Shown: positions 41,501-47,204 of the stretch, piece by piece | How positions within the stretch are numbered: position 1 is the stretch's first letter | Layout of the letters: each line of letters opens with the position of its first letter | NCBI GenBank assembly: GCA_028866905.1 | Contig: JAGWHI010000005.1 | Location: 1-47,204, forward strand | Length of the DNA stretch: 47,204 nt | Source of the DNA: Microcaldota archaeon | GTDB lineage: Archaea > Micrarchaeota > Micrarchaeia > Micrarchaeales > Micrarchaeaceae | Direction of reading: 5' to 3' | Notes under the pieces: generated by a model | The model's database searches: none | Told to the model about the DNA's origin: nothing | What the model saw: the letters and a program-made list of their open reading frames with translations, nothing else | Translations under genes and position numbers: made by a program

Positions 41501-42150
41501 ACAAGTGTTGAGCCCTCGTCAGTATCCCTGTAGGTTATCACCTGATGCCCTGACTTTCCATTCGAGACATAGGCGTAGCTTATCATTATCACAGCGTCCT
41601 TGTCAGGCCTGGGTATGTTCAGCGGATTGTAGGTCTCAATGTCGAAGCAGAGGACGTTGAGCGCAGGCATGGAGGAGTCTTCAGATTTGGCGTAAGATTT
41701 TATCGCGTTGATCTCGCCATCACGCTCTATCTCAAACGAGTACTTGGTCAGCGGGACTATGCCCGTATCTATAACGTACCTCTTCGCAAAGGGTATGTCA
41801 GATTCGTAGGCCTGGCCGTACCTGGCCAAGGCACCCGACAGCTTCGGCACGTCGGTGGGCGTAGCGACAGTTATCCTGAAAAACGTTACAGTCTTGCCGA
41901 AGAGCCTTCTCTTCTCTTCATCCACCTGGACGGCCCTTATCATAGTGTCTCTTTCAGGGAAGGAGAAATCCATTACCTCGCCTGCTGTTACGCCTTCCTT
42001 AGGAAGCAGGTAGAAGTAGGGCCTGAATCCCTTGTCTACAAGCTCGTACGACTTCCCTTCGCCAGACTTCGCAGTAACCCTTATGTAGACCTGATTATCC
42101 TTTGTGGTGTAATCAACGTCTATAACGAAGCACTCGATTCTTACAGCCAT
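38545..42150 (-). CDS. polB: Family-B DNA polymerase interrupted by an intein
   Basis: A 1201-residue precursor; 810 residues remain after the 391-residue intein is removed. The 3'-5' exonuclease shows FDIETYN (D170, E172), GYNSANFDVKYML and YNLSDSDALEF. The polymerase has motif A (DFRGLYPSIIISHNIDPSSL), motif B (ANSFYGYLGYARSRWY) and motif C, split as YGD (to residue 580) and TDS (from 972), which splicing rejoins to YGDTDS. It is the replicative or repair polymerase of the cell, with proofreading. The ATG start at 42150 has a TATA (ATTTATAACC, about 42190-42200 on the minus strand) overlapping the aminotransferase stop. MAP follows it in the operon. No polymerase residue appears lost. Confidence 0.96.
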   Translation of the reverse strand: MAVRIECFVIDVDYTTKDNQVYIRVTAKSGEGKSYELVDKGFRPYFYLLPKEGVTAGEVMDFSFPERDTMIRAVQVDEEKRRLFGKTVTFFRITVATPTDVPKLSGALARYGQAYESDIPFAKRYVIDTGIVPLTKYSFEIERDGEINAIKSYAKSEDSSMPALNVLCFDIETYNPLNIPRPDKDAVIMISYAYVSNGKSGHQVITYRDTDEGSTLVVKDEKQMFKEFIKKLNELDIDIVSGYNSANFDVKYMLERAKAIGIECNFGRYSGTTRIERHGLVDMVKMPGRVHVDMYPVVRFVQVVGAQENILKLADYKLKTVYEALSGGKKVTVENKQEIWKMWDGPQETFDELVRYNLSDSDALEFVYDTLMPLMAELSRITGDMLSDVVVSTAGQLVEFTLMRFARSFGEVIPNKPDDTEIRNRQYNPIEGAYVKTPEAGVYDNIVVFDFRGLYPSIIISHNIDPSSLCTDCTDYFESPTGDRFDKKIKAITPTILGLFIEQRTSIKKQYKKDPDNVMLGARSQALKIVANSFYGYLGYARSRWYSRQCAGSVTAYGRQYIADTIEQAGKAGFKVLYGDSIGRDSIVRVRVGRRGMEYKRIEGLFSSIDELGPQGKEYHFPKDLYVETLDGNCSVALRKVNYVMRHKTKKPMYRVWLTNTLYIDATEDHSLIGFVGLAKMKGPVHERLVQVKPTELRRISNSLVVKKKSYPCGEVTRGYNRLLYELMGFFIGDGSFHRVKYRGKPYRIYYLGIAAGKEGDEILGNLLEPLKRAGAIRNIVDKGRGDFLINGLEMVRLFEKEILQDGKKRIPDFVFREKKENVISFLRGLFSSEGTVIIRGGKPIIRYTTIDRGLADQIHRLLWEVGISSSVFRENNENMYGGKGSGTFSYHIHVKNNDRFVKDIGFITKAKTKRISGYKETSFQKRHIRNLDFDISQVRKVERISYDGYVYDLGVRGCHRFFANGVLVHNTDSIFLMLAGKSRDSAYDFLKTVNAVLPAGMELELEDFYRRGVFVGKKSAKDATGAKKKYALINEAGRIKIRGFELVRRDWSRIARDTQRMVLKTILEEGSPEKAAAIVKDVVQRLRGGKVPLSDLVISTQLRKGMDRYDSKSPELGAARKAVEAGFKTKYEVEHSVINYIITRSGSSISEKAQLEGMAKDYDPEYYIDHQVLPATMKLLKELDFSEEQLKDSGKQKKLM
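39238..40410 (-). other. Intein with LAGLIDADG homing endonuclease in PolB motif C
   Basis: A 391-residue in-frame insertion from Ser1 (SIGRDSIVRVRVG) to the C-terminal His-Asn (FFANGVLVHN), followed by extein Thr. Splicing blocks visible are block A with Ser as first residue, block B (TEDHSLIGF) and blocks F/G (YVYDLGVRGCHRFFANGVLV). The homing endonuclease has two LAGLIDADG-like helices: ELMGFFIGDGSF and FLRGLFSSEGTV. Both keep the acidic residue, so it may be active. The site is the well-known one inside YGDTDS of B-family polymerases. The core of the intein (about 39360-39960) is clearly more AT-rich than the surrounding gene, which points to horizontal arrival. Confidence 0.95.
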
Positions 42151-42199
42151 CGAACCAAAACAAGAAGTAGCTATTATTGGTCCGGCAGGTTATAAATTG

Positions 42200-43525
42200 C
42201 TATTTGTGCCTTAGCGATTTGTCCGCCTTCGCAACAGCCTTCTCGAATATGTCCAGGCCCTTCTCGAGGTTCTCCCTGCTTACCGTTATCGGCGGTATTA
42301 TCCTTATTGTGGACTGGCCTGCAGGAAGCAGCAGCAGCCCGTTCATGAACGAATCCATGATGACCTGTTCCTGTTCCTTAGCCGCGGGCTCCTTGCCCCT
42401 CTTGCTCTTCACAAGCTCTACGCCTATCATCATCCCGAGCCCGCGGACGTCCCCTACGATGTCGTAATCGTCCTTCATCTTCATGAGCCTCCTGAGTATA
42501 GCCCTGCCCTTATCGCTAACCTGCCTCTCCAGCTGCTGCCTGTTCTTCTCCAGATACTTGAGCTGCGCGTGCGCACCGGCCACAGCCGCGAGGTTGCCGC
42601 CGAAAGTGTTTGCATGCGCCCCTGCCGGTATGTCCCCCAGGCTGCTCCTGGTCACGGTCGCCCCGAACGGCAGCCCTGCGCCGAGCGACTTTGCCATCGT
42701 GTAGATGTCCGCAGCGACGCCGAAGTTGTCAAGGGCGAGGAATTTTCCAGCCCTCATGTAGCCCGCCTGCACCTCATCCGACACGAGCAGTATGCCGTGC
42801 TCCGTAGCCAGCTTCCTGAGCTCCCTGACGAAATTCTGTGGCGGGACTATGTAGCCGCCCTCCCCCTGCACTGGCTCCAGGAATATCGCAGCGACCTCTT
42901 CCGGCGAAACCTCCTTGGAGAGAACGTAATCCTTGAGATATTCGATGTAGTCCATACCGCATTCGGCGTGGTCGTGGCTGAATGGGCACCTGTAGGGGTA
43001 CGGATACGGCGCGTGTATCACGCCGCTGAAAGGCCCGAAGTGCTCCCTGTGCACGCTCTTCGCTGCGGTCAGGCCAAGCGAGCCCATGGTCCTGCCGTGG
43101 AAGGCGTTGTAGAAAGATATTATGTACGGCCTCTTCGTGAATATCCTGGAAAACTTTATCGCCGCCTCGTTGGCCTCTGTGCCCGAATTCGACAGGAATA
43201 TCCTGCCGAACCCCTTGGGGAACATCCTCAACAGGTCCTCGCCGAAACTGACCGGCAGCTCCGAATAGTAGTCCGTGAACGCCGCGTGCATCAGCCTGTC
43301 GACCTGCGACTTTATCGCGCGCCTGGCGTCGTCGGTGGAGTTCACGCCCAGGTTGTACACGGATATGAAGCTCGAGAAGTCTATCAGCCTGTTCCCCTCT
43401 ATGTCATATGCGAAATCCCCGTCGCCGCTCGAAGCTACGAACGGTATGGAGCCGCGGGTGGTAGTCAGGAACACCTTCCTGTCGCGCTCTATTATCCCCT
43501 TTATCCTGTTGGTTACCTTTATCAT
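42200..43525 (-). CDS. Class III PLP-dependent aminotransferase (or archaeal amino acid racemase)
   Basis: A 441-residue fold-type I enzyme. It has FLSNSGTEANEAAIKFSR (cofactor phosphate loop), SFYNAFHGRTMGSLGLTAAK, LVSDEVQAGYMRAGKF (the DEVQ Asp contacts the PLP ring) and the Schiff-base Lys in YTMAKSLGAGLPFG. Relatives include 4-aminobutyrate and ornithine aminotransferases and, in Thermococcales, broad-range amino acid racemases; sequence alone does not choose between them. It overlaps the acdA stop (ATGA), so its product is coupled to ADP-forming acyl-CoA synthetase. This suggests amino acid breakdown, with 2-oxoacid-derived acyl-CoA yielding ATP, if the intermediate 2-oxoacid oxidoreductase is encoded elsewhere. 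Confidence 0.9.
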   Translation of the reverse strand: MIKVTNRIKGIIERDRKVFLTTTRGSIPFVASSGDGDFAYDIEGNRLIDFSSFISVYNLGVNSTDDARRAIKSQVDRLMHAAFTDYYSELPVSFGEDLLRMFPKGFGRIFLSNSGTEANEAAIKFSRIFTKRPYIISFYNAFHGRTMGSLGLTAAKSVHREHFGPFSGVIHAPYPYPYRCPFSHDHAECGMDYIEYLKDYVLSKEVSPEEVAAIFLEPVQGEGGYIVPPQNFVRELRKLATEHGILLVSDEVQAGYMRAGKFLALDNFGVAADIYTMAKSLGAGLPFGATVTRSSLGDIPAGAHANTFGGNLAAVAGAHAQLKYLEKNRQQLERQVSDKGRAILRRLMKMKDDYDIVGDVRGLGMMIGVELVKSKRGKEPAAKEQEQVIMDSFMNGLLLLPAGQSTIRIIPPITVSRENLEKGLDIFEKAVAKADKSLRHK

Positions 43526-44928
43526 AGAGTACCAACCCTGTGCCTGTACTGGCCGTACCTGATCAAAGCTGCGAGCGAGCTTGCCGCAGAGCCGGGCGAA
43601 TCGTAAACGGGCACGCCGGAGCTCTCTATCATGTTCTTGTGCGCCAGGGTGTAGCTGCCCCCGATGCTGACCACCACGAGCGGCTTCGGCGACTGCGTCC
43701 CGTAGTGTATGAGCGTCTCCGCTACCCTGGAGTCGGCGCCCGGCGTCTGGAAGAGCGCGATCACCATCAGCGCATCGACGTTCGGGTCAGCGCTGACCAC
43801 GCCCAGCGCGTCGCTGAACCTCTTGTCGTCCGCGTCGCCGACAAGGTCGAGCGGGAGTGTTATGTTGACCGTGCTCGGCATCATCCTCTTGAGCGTCTCC
43901 TTGGACTCCTTGCTGAGCTCGGGCAGAACAAGGCCGTTCCTGTAGAGCGCGTCCGTTGCAAGCACGCCTGTACCGCCGCCGTTGGTTATTATAGCGACGC
44001 GGTTGCCGGTCGTCGCCGGCTGCGTGTCAAGTACCTTGGCGTAGTGGAGCACGTCGCTTATGTCGTCCGCCTGCACCACCCCGAACTGCCTGAACACAGC
44101 GCTGTACGCCTCGTTGCTTCCCGCCAGAGCGGCGGTGTGCGAATGCGCCGCGGTCGCGCCGGCAGGCGTGGTGCCTCCCTTGATGACTATTACTGGCTTC
44201 ACCCTGGTCGTGCGCTTGACCATCTCTATGAACTCCCTGCCGCGCTTCACGCCCTCTATGTAGAACACTATTACCTTGGTGTCCTTGTCGTTGGCCAGGT
44301 AGTGGAGTATGTCGACCTCGTCCACCACTGCGGCATTCCCGTACGATATGAAGCGCGCGAGCCCGAAACCCTCGTTGCTTATCAGGTCCAGCACCGTGCT
44401 CCCTACGGCCCCGCTCTGCGCAGCGAAGCTCACCCCTCCGATTCTTGGCTTGTCAAGCTTGAACGATGGCAGGAAGAGGGTGTCGCTCCTCGACCTTGGA
44501 TCCATCACCCCAAGGCAGTTCGGCCCCAGGGTGGGCATGTTGTACTTCTTAGCGATGGCTGCCAGCCTGTCCTGCAGGTCGGTCGCGCCGACCTCCGAGA
44601 ACCCGCCGCTCACCACTATCGTGCTCTTGACTCCGGCCTTGCCGCACTGCTCCATAGCCATCGGAACACCCTCCGCCGGTATGGCTATAACCGCAAGATC
44701 GATGTTCGCCTTGATGCCGAGCACGCTCTTGTAAGCCTTGATGCCGAGTATCTGCTTGTCCCCCTTTATGTTTACCGGGTACAGCTTGCCGTCGAAGCCC
44801 GCATCAAGATAGTTCTGGAGTATTATGTGCCCGACCTTCCCGCGAGTGTTGGACGCCCCTATTATCGCTACGCTCCGCGGGTGCATCATGTGCCTGAGGT
44901 CGAAAATCCGGGTTCGTTCGTCAATCAC
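43522..44928 (-). CDS. acdA: Acetyl/acyl-CoA synthetase (ADP-forming), alpha subunit
   Basis: A 468-residue subunit. It has an N-terminal CoA-binding Rossmann domain (VAIIGASNTRGKVGHIILQN), a succinyl-CoA-synthetase-like domain (LGPNCLGVMDP, FAAQSGAVGSTVLDLI), and the phospho-His segment AAHSHTAALAGSNEAYSAVF. With the beta subunit it converts acetyl-CoA, ADP and Pi to acetate, ATP and CoA, the main substrate-level ATP step of acetate-forming archaea. The GTG start (44928) overlaps the beta-subunit stop as GTGA, and the stop overlaps the aminotransferase start. The two-subunit form is the Pyrococcus type; many archaea have alpha-beta fusions instead. Confidence 0.93.
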   Translation of the reverse strand: MIDERTRIFDLRHMMHPRSVAIIGASNTRGKVGHIILQNYLDAGFDGKLYPVNIKGDKQILGIKAYKSVLGIKANIDLAVIAIPAEGVPMAMEQCGKAGVKSTIVVSGGFSEVGATDLQDRLAAIAKKYNMPTLGPNCLGVMDPRSRSDTLFLPSFKLDKPRIGGVSFAAQSGAVGSTVLDLISNEGFGLARFISYGNAAVVDEVDILHYLANDKDTKVIVFYIEGVKRGREFIEMVKRTTRVKPVIVIKGGTTPAGATAAHSHTAALAGSNEAYSAVFRQFGVVQADDISDVLHYAKVLDTQPATTGNRVAIITNGGGTGVLATDALYRNGLVLPELSKESKETLKRMMPSTVNITLPLDLVGDADDKRFSDALGVVSADPNVDALMVIALFQTPGADSRVAETLIHYGTQSPKPLVVVSIGGSYTLAHKNMIESSGVPVYDSPGSAASSLAALIRYGQYRHRVGTL

Positions 44929-45551
44929 TTCAACACCCTTATGTCGACTGCGACGTAGCGCTTCCCGTCCATCACCATCGGGTTCAGGTCAAGCTCGCCG
45001 ATCGATCCGTTGTTGTAAAGCATCTTCGAGACCCTCATCAGCACGCCCTTCAGCATGCTCCTGGACTGCTCGTCCTTTGCTATTATGTGGCTCGCGCGCA
45101 GCTGGTCTATCATGTCCCCGGCGTCGAAGTCCGTTATCGGGCAGACCCTGACGGCGAAGTCCCTGAACGCCTCGACGTATATCCCGCCAAGCCCCAGAAG
45201 CATAATCTTGCCGAACTGCGGATCCTCACGCCCGCCGACTATTATCTCGACGTCGTGGGGCAGCATCTTCTGCGCAAGTATCCTGTATGGCTTGAACTTC
45301 GCGGCCCTTTTCGAAAGCTCGTCGTAAGCCCTCCTTGCCTTTTCAGCAGTGTCCAGGTTGAGCATCACCAGGCCGCTCCTCGACTTGTGCAGCGCCTTCT
45401 CCGATATCGCCTTCATCACTATCGGGGACTTAACGTACCTGAAGAATGAGATCGCGTCGGTGGGGCTCTTGACATAGGAGCTCTCGACCGCGGAGATCCC
45501 GTACCTTTTCAGGAGCCGGTTCGCCTCCATGTAATCCATAAGCTCTGCCAT
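44925..45551 (-). CDS. acdB: Acetyl/acyl-CoA synthetase (ADP-forming), beta subunit (ATP-grasp)
   Basis: A 208-residue ATP-grasp subunit. Visible features are LLKRYGISAVESSYVKSPTD, the beta-subunit His segment KALHKSRSGLVMLNLDTA (second phospho-His), MLPHDVEIIVGGREDPQFGK, the MLLGLGGIYVEAFRDFAVRV loop and the metal-binding LGELDLNP-like end (GELDLNPMVMDGKRYVAVDI). It accepts the phosphate from the alpha subunit and passes it to ADP. The start is ATG 45551, because the TATA box TTTATATACC (about 45578-45588 on the minus strand) is just upstream, leaving a very short leader. A longer frame to 45578 would overlap the promoter. It is the first gene of the acdB-acdA-aminotransferase operon. Confidence 0.92.
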   Translation of the reverse strand: MAELMDYMEANRLLKRYGISAVESSYVKSPTDAISFFRYVKSPIVMKAISEKALHKSRSGLVMLNLDTAEKARRAYDELSKRAAKFKPYRILAQKMLPHDVEIIVGGREDPQFGKIMLLGLGGIYVEAFRDFAVRVCPITDFDAGDMIDQLRASHIIAKDEQSRSMLKGVLMRVSKMLYNNGSIGELDLNPMVMDGKRYVAVDIRVLK

Positions 45552-45577
45552 TCGCCCACGCTCTAAATGCGATGGCA

Positions 45578-45720
45578 AGGTATATAAACGATGACTGGAT
45601 ACGTGGAGCTTCCCGATGGGCGTATCTAGGGGATCAATCGGCGATGCTGTGGAGAAAAGGTTTTTATTGGCTCCTGGAGTAAGTCATACCAGCGCGGGTA
45701 CGTCCGAGTAGTGAGAGCCT
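45578..45720. promoter_or_regulatory. Divergent promoter region of acdB and paralog E
   Basis: A minus-strand TATA (TTTATATACC, about 45578-45588) serves acdB. A plus-strand TATA-like GGTTTTTATTGG (about 45659-45670) serves paralog E. The 169-bp gap holds no tRNA or small gene that I can see. GTGAGAG at 45711-45717 is a Shine-Dalgarno-like site immediately before the ATA codon at 45721. Confidence 0.5.
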
Positions 45721-47204
45721 ATAGAAATATCAACCGGAAGAGCTAGGCAGCAGTCCGCTATGGAGTACCTAATAACGTACGGATGGGCGCTCGTGATAAT
45801 AGCTATTGCCATGGTGTTGCTCTACGCCTATATTAATTCACCGGGCCAGGTAGCGTCATCCTCCTGCAATTTCATCCATGGGGCATACTGCAACGATATG
45901 GTACTGGGAACAAACATAACCACCCACCAGACCGTGGTGGCGTTCTATCTCACCAACATCCAGGAATATCCAATAGAAAGCCCGATGATATATGCGAATG
46001 TGAACGGCACAAACTCTACAGGCAATGCATGCAAGCCGAACTTCGTGCTGGCTGGCGGATCCATAATCTGCATACTAAATCTCCCGGTAACCACCACCCT
46101 TGGCGCATTGGTGTCTGGGAACGTCTACCTCAAGGCCAAGTACTGCGGTCTGGTAAACATACCTAACTCTGCAGCCTCATGCGCAGCTGCGCCGTACCAG
46201 ACGTTTCTCGGAAGCTTTGTCGGACATGCCCAGCCTGTGATTAATCCCAATGTTACCATTTCGATAACAGCCAACACCCTAAGACCGCCGGCCAACAACC
46301 AGGGGGATGCGCTCTTCGTGCATGTGAAGCTCCTGGGATATCCGCTCAATGCCGCAACTGTGAACCTCACAACTAATAATTCGGGGTATACTGTATCTCC
46401 TAATCCCGTAAGATCGAATGCTACAGGAACTGCACTGTCGTACATCAACGGCACTACAGTCGGCAATGTCATCGTGACAGCAAACTATTCGGGGACCGTC
46501 GCCAACGTAATCCTTGACTTCCTGCCCGTGTCCTACATAGGAATCGGCCTGCCCGGATATTCGGCAAGCGTCTGCGGAACGTCGCCGATAATAACGATTG
46601 ACGGCACTAACTACGACTATGCCCAACTGACATCGCAACTGTCATTCGCAACCGGTTCGTCGCACAACTACTGCGTGATATCTCCTGCATGTTCGGACGG
46701 CGATACGCAGTACATCTTCAACAGCATAGTGATAGGCGGAGTGGCATACACCGACCAGTGCGGGATCATAAACGTAAACGGAAACACAACCATCGTGATA
46801 CTGCCAGCTACCCAATACCACCTCTCAGAATCGGCAAACCCGTCGTTCGGCGGTACTGTTAGCCCGGGCAATGGGTGGTTCAATAGCGGGAGCCCGGTCA
46901 CAATAAATGAGATTACGAACCCAGGCTGGTTCTTCAACGGGTGGACCGGCAGCCCGTACGCAGGCGCATCGACGTCCAACACCTTCACGATAACAGCTCC
47001 CGCCACAGAGACGGCCGACTTCTACAGCACCACAACGACCACTACGACATCAACATCGACCAGTACCTCTACTTCCACATCGACTTCTACGAGCACCTCA
47101 ACATCAACATCGACCAGTACATCCACCTCCACTACAACCAGCACTTCGACTACTACGACCACAATACCGGCAAACCCCTCATGCGGTACCTTCTCGGGCA
47201 GCGT
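45721..47204 (+). CDS. Giant pilin-like surface protein, truncated by window edge, with no standard start codon (paralog E)
   Basis: An open frame runs from after a TGA at 45712-45714 to the window end. The class III motif is present: Arg-Gln, then Gln-Ser-Ala-Met-Glu-Tyr-Leu with Glu at +5, and helix YLITYGWALVIIAIAMVLLY. Upstream of the ATG at 45760 (which is Met +4 of the motif) there is no ATG, GTG or TTG in frame. An ATA at 45721, following GTGAGAG, would give pre-peptide EISTGRARQ, the same length as in the paralogs. The head is intact, with no stop or frameshift, and is close to that of paralog B. Its stalk is residues 436-481. The tip begins NPSCGTFSGS exactly as in paralog B. It could be a silent donor copy, or use a non-AUG start. 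Confidence 0.8.
   Translation, partial: MEISTGRARQQSAMEYLITYGWALVIIAIAMVLLYAYINSPGQVASSSCNFIHGAYCNDMVLGTNITTHQTVVAFYLTNIQEYPIESPMIYANVNGTNSTGNACKPNFVLAGGSIICILNLPVTTTLGALVSGNVYLKAKYCGLVNIPNSAASCAAAPYQTFLGSFVGHAQPVINPNVTISITANTLRPPANNQGDALFVHVKLLGYPLNAATVNLTTNNSGYTVSPNPVRSNATGTALSYINGTTVGNVIVTANYSGTVANVILDFLPVSYIGIGLPGYSASVCGTSPIITIDGTNYDYAQLTSQLSFATGSSHNYCVISPACSDGDTQYIFNSIVIGGVAYTDQCGIINVNGNTTIVILPATQYHLSESANPSFGGTVSPGNGWFNSGSPVTINEITNPGWFFNGWTGSPYAGASTSNTFTITAPATETADFYSTTTTTTTSTSTSTSTSTSTSTSTSTSTSTSTSTSTTTSTSTTTTTIPANPSCGTFSGS
47026..47163 (+). repeat. 46-codon Thr/Ser coding repeat (stalk of paralog E)
   Basis: An uninterrupted run of Thr and Ser codons, 7 codons longer than in paralog B although both flanks code for nearly the same residues. 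This shows stalk length changing between close copies. Confidence 0.88.

Noticed and set aside
38545-42150. PolB as a broken gene because motif C is interrupted
   Set aside because: The interruption is an in-frame intein with complete splicing blocks, and the exteins rejoin to YGDTDS.
45592-45720. Possible tRNA or small RNA in the spacer before paralog E
   Set aside because: No acceptor/T-arm pattern (GGTTCRA) with matching stems was found; the content is explained by two promoters and a leader.

Overview
The window is a gene-dense piece of an archaeal chromosome. The evidence is a rpl1-rpl10-rpl12 ribosomal operon, archaeal-type PheRS alpha/beta and dimeric GlyRS, a Nop5 protein of C/D-box RNPs, a family-B DNA polymerase with an intein, an Lhr helicase, TATA boxes instead of -35/-10 promoters, Shine-Dalgarno sites built on GGAGGTGA/GTGA, and class III (archaeal pilin-type) signal peptides. 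Compact gene packing with many 1-4 nt ATGA/GTGA overlaps, frequent TTG/GTG starts and many large pilin-like surface proteins suggest a DPANN lineage, possibly Micrarchaeota-like. That placement is inference. No rRNA, tRNA, CRISPR array, transposase or phage gene was seen.

Layout. 1-4981 (minus): partial unknown gene, EamA transporter, phosphoesterase plus Lhr helicase pair, ferredoxin. 5087-6904 (minus): ribosomal proteins L1, L10, L12. 7024-8118 (plus): secreted CAP-domain protein with an abnormal 5' end. 8119-11041 (minus): GlyRS, OGG1-like glycosylase, translin. 11128-17198: Nop5, then two pilin-like giant surface proteins flanking a PIN-like (DUF5615) gene. 17390-20081 (plus): radical SAM protein of the tetraether-synthase family with an unknown partner. 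20084-24312 (minus): membrane-anchored protein, PheS, PheT, small unknown protein. 24443-29046: small unknown protein, M50 membrane protease with an Ig-like partner, and a two-gene MetE-type methionine synthase. 29121-37619: a third and a fourth giant surface protein around a small unknown gene, a class II ribonucleotide reductase and a coiled-coil protein. 37623-45551 (minus): methionine aminopeptidase, PolB with intein, class III aminotransferase, ADP-forming acyl-CoA synthetase alpha and beta. 45721-end: a fifth giant surface protein, cut by the window edge.

The striking system is the five-member surface-protein family at 12078, 14850, 31430 (minus), 35328 and 45721. Each member has a class III signal peptide and hydrophobic helix, then a head, a pure Thr/Ser stalk of 32-90 codons and, where visible, a variable Gly-rich beta-solenoid-like tip ending in a Trp-x-Pro/Ser motif. 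Four share a nearly constant head; the fifth (12078) joins a different head to the same kind of tip. DNA-level patchwork between copies points to gene conversion and module exchange, with the Thr/Ser stalk as the junction. This looks like a constant-base, variable-tip surface display repertoire dispersed among housekeeping operons. The copy at 45721 and the CAP gene at 7024 both lack a standard start codon in the expected place.
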